Assembly: GCF_014385005.1 (NCBI RefSeq)
Contig: NZ_JACRSZ010000016.1
Span: 1-64,000, forward strand
Origin: Jingyaoa shaoxingensis
GTDB taxonomy: Bacteria > Bacillota > Clostridia > Lachnospirales > Lachnospiraceae
Direction of reading: 5' to 3'
Length of the DNA: 64,000 nt
The stretch's first letter is position 1. Each line of letters opens with the position of its first letter. The notes beneath the pieces were generated by a model. The model saw only the letters and a program-made list of their open reading frames with translations, searched no databases and was not told the origin of the DNA. The position numbers and the translations under genes were made by a program. Positions 16,186-24,755 of this stretch are shown piece by piece.

Positions 16186-17535
16186 TTAACAGTATCTAAG
16201 CCAGATGCCTACCGTAGCCACAACCATAACAATGATCGTTGCCGGAACTGCACTCTTGCAGTATCTGCCCCAGCCAATAATATGACCTTCTTTTGCCACT
16301 ACCGACATACCTACTACATTGGCAGATGCTCCGATCGGCGTTGCACTTCCTCCAATGTCAGTTCCCATGGACAGTCCCCACGCCAGTGTGGAAATATCAA
16401 TACCATTTAACGCTGCCAGGCTCTGAATAACCGGAACCATAGTAGCTGCAAATGGGATGTTATCTACAAATGCACTTGCAATTGCAGAAATCCAGATAAT
16501 GATTGCCACCATAATATACAGGTTACCGCCACTGATTTTTTCGATCACACCTGCAATCAGTTCCAGAATATGTGTCTGTTCCAGTCCTCCGACAACGACA
16601 AACAGACCAATAAAGAATAACAGCGTCTTATAATCCACCCCTTTGATAACGTCCATTTTATTTTTGGAAGTCAGAAGTGTCACCACCGCAATTCCAAGAC
16701 CGATAGTCGCCACCGTCAGGCCGGTCTGAGCATGTGTTACCAGAAGTACCACCGCTGCCAGGAAAATCACTGTACTGACTACAAAACTTTTTTTATCTTT
16801 GATTGCAGACTTCGGATCCGGATACTCCTTCACCGTTGTATGCTGTCCAGTCGCAGATAATTCCTTACGGAAGCAGAAATAATAATAAATCACCACCAGA
16901 ATCAGTGAAATACCTGCCAGCACTCCTGTATTGGTAATAAAATCTGCAAATGTCAGCTGCAGGGAAGTTCCCACGATAATATTTGGCGGATCCCCGCACA
17001 TCGTCGCTGATCCCCCCAGATTCGCGCAGAAGATCTCTGCCAGAACCATTGGAACCGGATCAAATTCCAACAGCTGTGAGAGTTCCAGTGTAACTGCTGC
17101 AAGGAATAAAATTACTGTAATGCTGTCAATAAACATTGCAAGTACTGCTGACATAATCATAAATGTAATAAAAATGGGAATGACCTGGTATTTTACCGCT
17201 TTTGCAATGGACATACAAAGCCAGCGGAAAAATCCGGCTGCTGCCATTCCCTCTACCATAATCATCATACCTGCCACAAAGATAATTGTAGCCCAGTTAA
17301 TACCCCCTGTACTTTCTGAAGCTTCTCCCGATACAATCCAGAAGTTCTTCGTAAAGATTCCTGCAAGGTTCAGTGTTTCTGTCACTGCGGATGTACTGTG
17401 CATACAGACACCAAATACCAAAATCAGTGTCAGTGCGGCACATCCCAGTGTGATGATGTGACGTTCGAATTTTTCCATAATAATTAACAGAAACATCACC
17501 AGAAAAATTGTTACTGCTGCAATTTGTGCTGCCAT
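16186..17535 (-). CDS. Ion permease, ArsB/NhaD/SLC13 (ion transporter) superfamily
   Basis: The 449-residue membrane protein has about twelve helices. Its first half contains CGDPPNIIVGT and FIDSITVILF, and its second half FVDNIPFAATMVPV and the matching loop GGSATPIGASANVVG. These repeated re-entrant loops mark the SLC13/ArsB/NhaD superfamily, which moves anions or exchanges Na+/H+. The exact substrate (arsenite, dicarboxylate, sodium) cannot be told. No arsenic resistance genes are nearby, which makes an arsenite role less likely. Confidence 0.85.
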   Translation of the reverse strand: MAAQIAAVTIFLVMFLLIIMEKFERHIITLGCAALTLILVFGVCMHSTSAVTETLNLAGIFTKNFWIVSGEASESTGGINWATIIFVAGMMIMVEGMAAAGFFRWLCMSIAKAVKYQVIPIFITFMIMSAVLAMFIDSITVILFLAAVTLELSQLLEFDPVPMVLAEIFCANLGGSATMCGDPPNIIVGTSLQLTFADFITNTGVLAGISLILVVIYYYFCFRKELSATGQHTTVKEYPDPKSAIKDKKSFVVSTVIFLAAVVLLVTHAQTGLTVATIGLGIAVVTLLTSKNKMDVIKGVDYKTLLFFIGLFVVVGGLEQTHILELIAGVIEKISGGNLYIMVAIIIWISAIASAFVDNIPFAATMVPVIQSLAALNGIDISTLAWGLSMGTDIGGSATPIGASANVVGMSVVAKEGHIIGWGRYCKSAVPATIIVMVVATVGIWLRYC

Positions 17536-17631
17536 CTCTTTCGCCTTTCTCTCTCCTCTTGTATTTTTACAACATTCGTATTATATACGTTTTTTGTACT
17601 TTTTTCAATACAAAATTCAAGAATTCTACTA

Positions 17632-19293
17632 CTAAAGATCACCTTCAAGAAGTACCTCAAACTGCTCCTGCGGCACTGGTCTCGAGAAGTAATATCCTTG
17701 GAAATAGTCGCATCCATTCTCCTTCAGGAAATCAGCCTGTTCTCGTGTCTCCACACCTTCTGCAACCACTCTCATCCCCAGTCTGTGTGCCAGTTCTATG
17801 ATTGAAATAATAATATTATCATTTTTCGCATTCGTGCCGATCTTTCTGGTAAATCCTATGTCAAGCTTTAACACGTCAAACTCATATTCCCGTATGGTAC
17901 TGAATGAAGAGACTCCACTTCCAAAATCATCCATCAAGATAGATATTCCTCTGCTGTGTAATGTTTTCAAGAATTTCATTCCCGCCTGCGAAATAGTGGT
18001 ATAGGCTGACTCCGTAATCTCATAACTGACCTGTGGTTCATCTTCTCCCGTACTCTTAATGTCTTCCAGAATAAGCCGCATGATATTATCATCCATCAGA
18101 TCCATTCTGGACAGATTCATAGCAATCTTCACAGTCGGAAGCCCTTTTAACTTTCGCTCCTGCAGAAATTTGTAGACCTTGTGGTGAATACAGGTATCCA
18201 GCATGGTAATATGTCCGCTCTCTTCCAATGCCGGCACAAACTTTCCTGGTAGCATAACTCCATGCTTCTCTGAATTCCATCTTGCAAGAGCTTCTGCCGA
18301 TATTATCTTTTCTGTATTGGCATCATAGATCGGCTGATAATAGATCTGTATCTCCTCATTCCTGATGGCATCCTCAAGCTGGCTGATTGCTATACTGGTC
18401 TGTTCATAGTCTGCTTTCATCTGATCCCGAAAAACAGCATATGGCTGTACGTACTGATTCTTTATCCAGTTCTTCGCCAGTTTTGCCCTGTCATACATCT
18501 CTGACACACTTAATGTACAGTGCTCCGGTATCAGATAGATACCACATATTCCATAAATATCCACTTTCATACTTACTTTTTCATAGACACTGTGTAAAAG
18601 TTCTGCCAGTCTGGCATAATCCAGATTCTTCTGTTCCACCAGTGCAGCAAAACTGTCTGCTTCCATTCTTGCAAGAAGAATCGGCTGCAGAAAGCTGTTT
18701 CTCAGAGAATTCATTTTCTTACGCAGAAGCAGATCTCCCGTCTCATATCCGAACAAATCATTAATTGTCTTAAATCTGCTGATATTAAAATGCAGCATGG
18801 CAAACTTTTCTTCCGGATTCGCTGCCAGTATCTTAGCAGCATGATGCATGTACCCTTTGCGGTTCAGTCCTCCGGTTACCGGATCCCGTTCCTGTTCTTC
18901 CTTCATGTCATCTACCGCTACCAGAACAATCTTCTCTTCTCTGTCAAACCAGTAATAGGTTACACATTCCATCTGATCTGACTGATTATATACCTGAAAA
19001 CAGTATTTCCCTCCAACTTCCATATTTTCTCTGATTGTCTCAATGGAAGCACATCTTCCAAATACCTTCCTGCAGGCCAGATCTACCCTTTCATCCATCA
19101 TATCTTTCAGAACTTTTTCGTACCGATACTGTGCACCTCCATCCCATGATTCATTCTTTCCGCATAATACCGGGAAGGAAATATATCCACTCTTCAAATC
19201 TAACAACCCCAGTACCATATAATGATCCCGACAAAGAATGTTCCATATCTTCTGCTGTATATTTCCCTGTTCTTCCCGAAGCTGCTTCTCCAT
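17632..19293 (-). CDS. EAL-domain cyclic-di-GMP phosphodiesterase with a degenerate GGDEF domain
   Basis: The 553-residue soluble protein has an N-terminal sensor-like region (about 1-130), a GGDEF fold (about 135-295) and an EAL domain (about 305-550). The cyclase signature is degenerate: RMEADSF sits at about 211-217 where GGDEF is expected, so it should not make c-di-GMP. The EAL domain keeps its core residues (EALARW near 334, NLSRMDL, EITES, DDFGSG near 455, LKLD, AEGVET), so hydrolysis of c-di-GMP is likely. There is no membrane helix. It is transcribed alone. The GGDEF relic may bind GTP as a regulator, an inference from family knowledge. Confidence 0.88.
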   Translation of the reverse strand: MEKQLREEQGNIQQKIWNILCRDHYMVLGLLDLKSGYISFPVLCGKNESWDGGAQYRYEKVLKDMMDERVDLACRKVFGRCASIETIRENMEVGGKYCFQVYNQSDQMECVTYYWFDREEKIVLVAVDDMKEEQERDPVTGGLNRKGYMHHAAKILAANPEEKFAMLHFNISRFKTINDLFGYETGDLLLRKKMNSLRNSFLQPILLARMEADSFAALVEQKNLDYARLAELLHSVYEKVSMKVDIYGICGIYLIPEHCTLSVSEMYDRAKLAKNWIKNQYVQPYAVFRDQMKADYEQTSIAISQLEDAIRNEEIQIYYQPIYDANTEKIISAEALARWNSEKHGVMLPGKFVPALEESGHITMLDTCIHHKVYKFLQERKLKGLPTVKIAMNLSRMDLMDDNIMRLILEDIKSTGEDEPQVSYEITESAYTTISQAGMKFLKTLHSRGISILMDDFGSGVSSFSTIREYEFDVLKLDIGFTRKIGTNAKNDNIIISIIELAHRLGMRVVAEGVETREQADFLKENGCDYFQGYYFSRPVPQEQFEVLLEGDL

Positions 19294-19417
19294 TGTAGTC
19301 TTTTCCTTCCACTCTGTCTATGCTATATGCATAAATACTCTTATATCACATCTTAGCACATATAACTTTTTTTTACCAGAGGGCAGCAAAATCCTTTATC
19401 ACTTTTTCCTATTTTTC

Positions 19418-20164
19418 TCACAAATTTTGTATTAATTTTAAATATTTTTCACGCAAATCCAGTGTTCTGCCGAACTGAGTAAAGGTTCTATCTCCTAATT
19501 GTTTTACCGGCATAATGCCCATCAGCGAATTGGTTACAAAACATTCCTCATAGTGATTTAACATTTCCTGATAAATCACTGTCTCTTCTGTCTCTTCTGT
19601 CTCGCAAAGATACTCTCTTATAATCCCCGGCAGAAGCCCACAGCCCATTGCCGGTGTCTCAAGCTTTCCACCTCTCACGAAAAAAATATTGCTGACCGTT
19701 CCTTCCGAGATTTCTCCACAGGTGTTCAAAAAGATACGTTCGTCCATACCTGCTTCTGCGGCCGCTCTTTTTTCCAGAATGCAGTCTCCATAGTTCATGG
19801 TCTTATAACACACCAGTGGTGATGTCTCATTACGCCTGATTTCACTGAAATCCATCACAAATCCCTGTCGATACTGTTCTTCCCTGTAATGATTGCCCCG
19901 TACCTGAAAAACCACATTTTTCTCAGAAAGCATTATTTTCAGTGCACTATGCTGTTTTTCTTCTTCTGCTATATTAACCAGATAATCCAGCACCTTTTCA
20001 CAGGTAATACCACGTGATTCCAGGCCGCCAAGTTTCAAAAATTCTGCCGCTTTTTCCAGTCTGTTTAAATGTCTCTCAAGAAATACCGGGTGGCCATGTT
20101 CCAGGGCAATTGTCTCAAATGCCCCCAGTCCAAACTGATACCCCTGATCCAATTCTATCTTCAT
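19418..20164 (-). CDS. pabC: Class IV aminotransferase, 4-amino-4-deoxychorismate lyase
   Basis: The 248-residue PLP enzyme of fold type IV has the expected YQFGLGAFET start, a Lys-bearing strand YKTMNYGDCILEK (Schiff-base Lys in the family position) and the phosphate-cup stretch EISEGTVSNIFFV. It would release pyruvate from aminodeoxychorismate to give p-aminobenzoate for folate. Its ATG overlaps the pabB stop (ATGA), so translation is coupled. D-amino acid or branched-chain aminotransferase roles share this fold, but the operon argues for PabC. Confidence 0.9.
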   Translation of the reverse strand: MKIELDQGYQFGLGAFETIALEHGHPVFLERHLNRLEKAAEFLKLGGLESRGITCEKVLDYLVNIAEEEKQHSALKIMLSEKNVVFQVRGNHYREEQYRQGFVMDFSEIRRNETSPLVCYKTMNYGDCILEKRAAAEAGMDERIFLNTCGEISEGTVSNIFFVRGGKLETPAMGCGLLPGIIREYLCETEETEETVIYQEMLNHYEECFVTNSLMGIMPVKQLGDRTFTQFGRTLDLREKYLKLIQNL

Positions 20165-21525
20165 TGTAATGCCTCCAGTATTGCTTTTGCCTTCTGCAAA
20201 GTCTCCTCGTATTCAAATTCCAGATCTGACTCCGCTGTAATTCCACCGCCTACTCCCAGGTGATACTTTCCATCTTTATGTAATGCTGTACGTATGACAA
20301 TGTTAAAGTCACAATCCCCGTCCAGGGTCAGATATCCTATAGATCCAGTATAAAGATTCCGTTTTCCATGTTCCAGTTCATCGATAATCTCCATGGCACG
20401 ATACTTTGGCGCCCCTGTAATCGATCCGCCCGGAAAAGCAGCTTCCAGCAGATCCATCACGTTTTTGCCATCCTGAAGGATTCCCTCAATATCCGATACC
20501 AAATGAAAAACAGTAGCATATTCTTCCACGGTAAACAGTTCCGTTACCTTTACACTTCCCGGTACACACACACGGTTCAGATCATTTCTCTCAAGATCCA
20601 CAATCATCAGCAGCTCGCTTTTATCCTTTTCTGAATTCTGTAATTCCGCTCTCAGCATCTGGTCTTCTTCCGGTGTTTCTCCTCTTTTTCTGGTTCCTTT
20701 AATCGGTCTGGTATGAACCGTTCCTTTTCTCATACGCAGGAATCTCTCGGGTGAGGCACAGATGATCTGATACTCTCCGTAATCCAGGTACCCGCCAAAC
20801 GGTGACGGATTTGCTCCTCTCAGATCATAAAACACATCCAGTGGTTCTTTATCGCTCTCTATTGTGAGTTGCTGCGTCATATTGGCAATGTAAATATCTC
20901 CTTCTATGATGTACTGAATCATATCTGACACAGCCTGCTTATATTCTTCTTTTTCAAAATTTGGAAAAACTGCTATTTCTGCTCTGTCTTTTGTTCTTTC
21001 TTCTCTCTGTTGTATGGCTTTTTTACAGCGCTGCTCTGCTTCTTCCAGCATTTGTGCGGCATCACCGGTAATTCCGTCTGCAATCAGCCAGATTTCTTTG
21101 CTGTGACAGTCTTCTATTATGAAAAAATCATAAAAAGTCACTGTTGCATCCGGTATATGGACAATCTCTTCTTCTCCTGACAGAATCCCCTGTCTTTCTC
21201 TTCCGTAATCATAGGAAAAATAACCAATAGCACCGGATAACAGAGGCAGCTCACTGTCATTTTTATCCACATGCTCTGCCAGATATATCTTCATATAGGA
21301 TTCAAAAGTCTGTTCCTTCTCTTCCTCCCCGTTTACAGTAAACAGTTCTCCTTCCTTTACCAATTTCAGATAAGGGCATCGTCCAATGATCGAATATCTT
21401 CCAAGATGATTTACCAAAGAGGAATCCAGAAATACACAGTCTTTCTCTTCCTGATAGATCCGGAACAGTTCTGCTGCCGGAATATAAGTATCCAATTTTT
21501 TTCTTTTTCTCTGTTTCTGATACAT
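20161..21525 (-). CDS. pabB: Aminodeoxychorismate synthase component I
   Basis: The 454-residue chorismate-utilising enzyme has the TrpE/PabB fold. It shows YIANMTQQL, RFLRMRKG, the RPIKGTRKRG loop, DLERNDLNRV and FPGGSITGAPKYRAMEII near residue 365. It joins chorismate with ammonia from PabA to make 4-amino-4-deoxychorismate. PabB is favoured over TrpE because it sits with PabA and PabC and no trp genes are present. GGAG lies just upstream of the start. Confidence 0.92.
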   Translation of the reverse strand: MYQKQRKRKKLDTYIPAAELFRIYQEEKDCVFLDSSLVNHLGRYSIIGRCPYLKLVKEGELFTVNGEEEKEQTFESYMKIYLAEHVDKNDSELPLLSGAIGYFSYDYGRERQGILSGEEEIVHIPDATVTFYDFFIIEDCHSKEIWLIADGITGDAAQMLEEAEQRCKKAIQQREERTKDRAEIAVFPNFEKEEYKQAVSDMIQYIIEGDIYIANMTQQLTIESDKEPLDVFYDLRGANPSPFGGYLDYGEYQIICASPERFLRMRKGTVHTRPIKGTRKRGETPEEDQMLRAELQNSEKDKSELLMIVDLERNDLNRVCVPGSVKVTELFTVEEYATVFHLVSDIEGILQDGKNVMDLLEAAFPGGSITGAPKYRAMEIIDELEHGKRNLYTGSIGYLTLDGDCDFNIVIRTALHKDGKYHLGVGGGITAESDLEFEYEETLQKAKAILEALQ

Positions 21526-21540
21526 ACCTTCTAGTCTCCT

Positions 21541-22134
21541 TTATGCAATATGCGCTTTTTTCTGTGCTTCTGCAATCAGGCAGAAGTTCTCCAGTAACTT
21601 ATGTCCATACTCTGTCAGCACCGCTTCCGGATGGAACTGCACGCCGAAAACCGGCCATTTTCTATGAGAAATTCCCATAACTGCACCATCCTGCGCTACT
21701 GCATCCACCTGATATTCTGAAGGCACTGTATCCTGTTCCACGACCAGTGAATGGTATCTGGTTACTTTGTAATCAGACGGCAGCCCCCGAAAAATTCCTG
21801 TTCCGTTATGGTGAATCTGTGTCACCTTGCCATGCATGGGACATGCACCCTTCTTCACAGTTGCACCACTGCAGTATCCGAGCACCTGATGTCCCAGACA
21901 AACTCCCAGAATCGGGATTTGTCCCTGAAACTGTCTGACCGTTTCCACGCAGAGCACCGCATCCCACGGACGCTTCGGCCCAGGTGACAGAATAATCCCC
22001 TCTGGCTGCATTTTCTCAATATCCTCCAGTGTAATTTCATCACATCTTTTTACTAAAATCTCTCTTCCCAGTTCCTGGAAATAAGCTTTCAGATTGTATA
22101 CAAAAGAATCATAATTATCAATCATTAAATACAT
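21541..22134 (-). CDS. pabA: Aminodeoxychorismate synthase component II (glutamine amidotransferase)
   Basis: This 197-residue class I glutamine amidotransferase supplies ammonia to PabB. The catalytic triad is visible: Cys about 79 in GVCLGHQ, and His about 168 with Glu about 170 in QFHPEA. The N-terminus LMIDNYDSFVYNL is diagnostic of the TrpG/PabA group. The ATG at 22134 is chosen since AGGAGGAGAGG lies directly upstream; the frame is open 25 codons further but without a ribosome site. It is first in pabA-pabB-pabC. Confidence 0.93.
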   Translation of the reverse strand: MYLMIDNYDSFVYNLKAYFQELGREILVKRCDEITLEDIEKMQPEGIILSPGPKRPWDAVLCVETVRQFQGQIPILGVCLGHQVLGYCSGATVKKGACPMHGKVTQIHHNGTGIFRGLPSDYKVTRYHSLVVEQDTVPSEYQVDAVAQDGAVMGISHRKWPVFGVQFHPEAVLTEYGHKLLENFCLIAEAQKKAHIA

Positions 22135-22177
22135 TGTTCCTCTCCTCCTTAAACGACTATGTGAAACACGCAAAAAA

Positions 22178-22221
22178 GGGATAACGAACAGCATACAAAA
22201 CGTATGCACAGTCGTTATCCC
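22178..22221 (-). terminator. Strong hairpin-T-run between the xdh and pab operons, possible attenuator
   Basis: GGGATAACGA and TCGTTATCCC form the outer stem, with GCATACG/CGTATGC-type inner pairing, followed on the minus strand by TTTTTTG. It lies only 38 bases upstream of the pabA start codon and downstream of a possible promoter at 22256-22285. It may end the purine operon, act as a pab attenuator, or both. Confidence 0.8.
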
Positions 22222-22255
22222 AATTGGTCCGTAATCTGTGTCTGTAATTATTTTT

Positions 22256-22285
22256 ATCCTACCATACTCTGTACTTCCCAGTCAA
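22256..22285 (-). promoter_or_regulatory. Possible pabABC promoter upstream of the hairpin
   Basis: On the minus strand TTGACT (22280-22285), 18 bases and TAGGAT (22256-22261). Between the hairpin T-run and the pabA ribosome site there is no room for a promoter, so a pab promoter would have to be here or further up. Confidence 0.45.
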
Positions 22286-22312
22286 CCATATTCTGACAGG
22301 GAATTCTCAGAC

Positions 22313-22358
22313 GTATCTGTTCCGTATCTTCACAGGTATGTAGTTTTTGGACAGTTAC
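22313..22358 (-). repeat. Intergenic repeat, copy B (46 bp, diverged centre)
   Basis: Read on the minus strand it begins GTAACTGTCC and ends GTGAAGATACGGAACAGATAC, matching the ends of copy C (50034-50074) and copy A (2374-2414). The middle is diverged and about five bases longer. The stop codon of the broken XdhC/CoxI-like gene (22355-22357) lies inside this copy. Confidence 0.55.
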
Positions 22359-22609
22359 ATCTTTTCTAAAAATACTTCCAGAATACCGCCACATACCATG
22401 CCCTCTTCTTCAGCCTCTTCTGTAGTCAGATCCACTTTGATCAATATGGCGTTTTTCTCTGGCTGGATCATCAGCGCTCTCGCCTCTGTAATCACTTTTG
22501 CTTCCAGACATCCACCACCTATGGTTCCGGTCATTCGCCCATCTGCAAAATCAGCATCTTTCTTTCCACATTCGGCGCTGCCGCTGATAATGCTTCCAGT
22601 ATATCTTTC
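22355..22609 (-). pseudogene. Broken XdhC/CoxI-family maturation protein gene
   Basis: An ATG at 22609 with GAGGAAAG four to five bases upstream begins MKDILEAL, a typical XdhC/CoxI N-terminus, but the frame hits TGA after 26 codons. In the next frame the sequence reads FADGRMTGTIGGGCLEAKV and continues through GMVCGGILEVFLEKM to a TAA, which is the XdhC/CoxI domain. One missing T in ATTTT(T)GCAGAT explains the shift. About 15-20 residues between MKDILEAL and the conserved GSAP-R-AGAK region also appear deleted. It follows the YqeB-MocA gene by 16 bases, so it was the last gene of the purine hydroxylase operon. Confidence 0.8.
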
Positions 22610-22625
22610 ATTTTACTTTCCTCTT

Positions 22626-23990
22626 TTACCAGTTCTGTGTTTTTTCATCAATATCCTGAAGTTCCTGAGATGAAGTCTCACACAGCACTACCTGATCCAG
22701 ATGTTTTTTTACCACCTGTTTTCCACCGGTATCCCCCTTCAGTTCCATGAGTTCCGGAAAGTACCGTTTATCCAGAAGCACAGGATTCCCTAAGCAGTCT
22801 TTTGTCCCGGCGCAGATGATCTTTTCCGGATTCTTCACAGCCAGCTCCAGCATCTGCTCTATAGTCTGTGCTTTTAAGCCCGGTTGATCACAGACTGCAA
22901 ACAGGATTCCCTGAAGTTGTGGATTCTGCTTCCGACAGGTTTCTATTCCCATTTTCAGTGATAAGGAAATTCCCTTTTCCGGCTCTGTATTCTCCGTAGG
23001 CAGCATACCGTGCCCCTGTGCATAATCCAGAATCTGCGGGATCCTGCTGACCACTGTTCTGGTGCACATGGAGAAAACTTCCATCTGATCCAGAAGATAC
23101 CGAAACATTGGCTTTCCGTTCTTCTCTGCCAAAAGTTTATTTTCCTGTGCTTCTCCGTACCGTCTGGAGCTTCCGGCTGCCAGAAATACCATCCCATACT
23201 GTGAAAATAAAATCGTACGAATGGCCTGTGCCACACCTTTTCCGATCTTTCTTGCCTTATCGGAAATCATGTGTACCAGAGACGGTTCCATTCTGGGATC
23301 TACATCTCCGATCTTCATTCCTTTCGTGATCTCCACTCCTGTCTGAAGCATTCCACGAATAATACCGTCAATCTGTGCATAAACAGGATGTCCACCTGTG
23401 ACAGCCAACAACTCTCCTTTTCGCACAACATCTCCGATCTCTGCCACCGGCTCCATTATTCCATCTGCAGAAGCTTTGATCAGACGCTCTATCGCATAAC
23501 CACCTACCATGCCCGGCACTCCGGTATTCGGAATTGCTCTGCCCTCATAAATAGGCTGTCCCAATGTCAGCCCCCGCTTAGTTTCAATCACTGCATGGCA
23601 GTCGTAACCTGCCGTAAATCCAGGTCCAAGTGCGATCACACAAGGACCATCTGTCATGCTGGTTCCCATATTCTTTTTTGCCATGATCGCATCTACAATC
23701 ACATCAAAGTGCATTTTGGTCCGAATCTCGCCCTCCGGATCCGTCAGCACAGCGATCTGATTTTTCTGAAGTGCAGCCTCTGCCTCGTTTTCATTGGAAA
23801 CCAGCAGGGCTGTATGTCCTTCTATTACCGCTTTTCCTTCATATACTGCTCTGGAACAGGCTACCTGTCTGCGCACTGTCAGTGGAACTTCTATCTCAGT
23901 CATCACAATCTGATATCCCCGTTCCTTCAATTCCGCTGCCACACCGGTAGCCAGATCTCCGGCCCCTCTGATCAATATTCTAAGTGCCAT
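22626..23990 (-). CDS. YqeB (EF2563-type) selenium-hydroxylase maturation protein fused to a MocA-like nucleotidyltransferase
   Basis: The 454-residue protein has two parts. Residues 1 to about 262 match the EF2563/YqeB family tied to selenium-dependent molybdenum hydroxylases (start RILIRGAGDLATGVA, later GPGFTAGYDCHAVIETKRG). From about 266 on, GMVFLAAGSSRRYGE...NKLLA is the nucleotide-binding signature of MobA/MocA cytidylyltransferases, followed by FAVCDQPGL and GNPVLL. Such an enzyme would add CMP to the molybdenum cofactor. A single polypeptide doing both jobs implies coupled cofactor finishing and insertion. It overlaps yqeC by 19 bases, with AAGGAAG upstream. Confidence 0.9.
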   Translation of the reverse strand: MALRILIRGAGDLATGVAAELKERGYQIVMTEIEVPLTVRRQVACSRAVYEGKAVIEGHTALLVSNENEAEAALQKNQIAVLTDPEGEIRTKMHFDVIVDAIMAKKNMGTSMTDGPCVIALGPGFTAGYDCHAVIETKRGLTLGQPIYEGRAIPNTGVPGMVGGYAIERLIKASADGIMEPVAEIGDVVRKGELLAVTGGHPVYAQIDGIIRGMLQTGVEITKGMKIGDVDPRMEPSLVHMISDKARKIGKGVAQAIRTILFSQYGMVFLAAGSSRRYGEAQENKLLAEKNGKPMFRYLLDQMEVFSMCTRTVVSRIPQILDYAQGHGMLPTENTEPEKGISLSLKMGIETCRKQNPQLQGILFAVCDQPGLKAQTIEQMLELAVKNPEKIICAGTKDCLGNPVLLDKRYFPELMELKGDTGGKQVVKKHLDQVVLCETSSQELQDIDEKTQNW

Positions 23991-24754
23991 ATTTTTCTTC
24001 CTTTATCTGTGTCTTCCAACAAGTGCGATGTGATAGACACCTGTGAAATACCATATTCCAGCATCTTCGCTCCCGTTATCATGGCCTTCCTCACCTGCTG
24101 TGGTGTATCTGCCTTATTTAAGATCACATGATAGAACCGGTCTCCCACCAGTTTCTTTCCTCCCTGGGGACTGGCTGCCAGAACTGCCAGATCTACTTCT
24201 GTCAGCTGGTCGTTCTCTTTTTTGCCAAGGATCTCCGCCACCCTGTGGCTGCGAAAACACCGCTCACCAATTGACTGATCTAATCCATCCATTCCATATA
24301 CCTGAATCACTCTGGTGGTCTCCGGCAGAATCACCGGTTCATGCGCTTCCGGAGCTTTTATCGGAAAACATTTTGCTCCGTCTGCTTCCAGCAAAAGCCA
24401 TGCTCCAGTCTTAAACACTTTCTGTAAAAATGCTTCTGAGAATCCCTTCATCTTTTCTTCTGAAACCGGTTCACCCATCCAGACTGTACCACATCTTTGA
24501 TAAATTTCAAGAAAGCTCTCCAGTGATGGAATCCCCAGAAAGCTCTCGTTTTTTTCATATTGCATATGAGTGGTGGTAGAAACGCCATGAAAAACATTCC
24601 GCTCCATGCACTCTTTCTGCAGCCTTCGAATCACAGTAGTCTTACCCCCTCCTCCAGTCAGGGACAAAACTTCCTGGTGATCCACATTGACCCCCAACGC
24701 GTCAAACAGACTGGACTCTTTCTGCCATCCGTCTTCCCGCCAGCTCAGAATCAT
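23972..24754 (-). CDS. yqeC: YqeC, selenium-dependent hydroxylase accessory protein
   Basis: The 260-residue protein has a P-loop, LTGGGGKTTVIRRL (about 30-43), and the stretches STTTHM and LLLEADGAKCFPIKAPEAHEPV. These are characteristic of YqeC, a putative GTPase/ATPase found beside selenium-dependent molybdenum hydroxylases. It lies two bases after xdhA and overlaps the next gene, so it belongs to the operon. Its biochemical role is not established; maturation of the hydroxylase is inferred from genome association. Confidence 0.9.
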   Translation of the reverse strand: MILSWREDGWQKESSLFDALGVNVDHQEVLSLTGGGGKTTVIRRLQKECMERNVFHGVSTTTHMQYEKNESFLGIPSLESFLEIYQRCGTVWMGEPVSEEKMKGFSEAFLQKVFKTGAWLLLEADGAKCFPIKAPEAHEPVILPETTRVIQVYGMDGLDQSIGERCFRSHRVAEILGKKENDQLTEVDLAVLAASPQGGKKLVGDRFYHVILNKADTPQQVRKAMITGAKMLEYGISQVSITSHLLEDTDKGRKIWHLEY

Positions 24755-24755
24755 G

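Noticed and set aside
16186..17535. Arsenite pump ArsB
   Set aside because: The family resemblance is to the broad ion-transporter superfamily and no arsR, arsC or arsA is adjacent.
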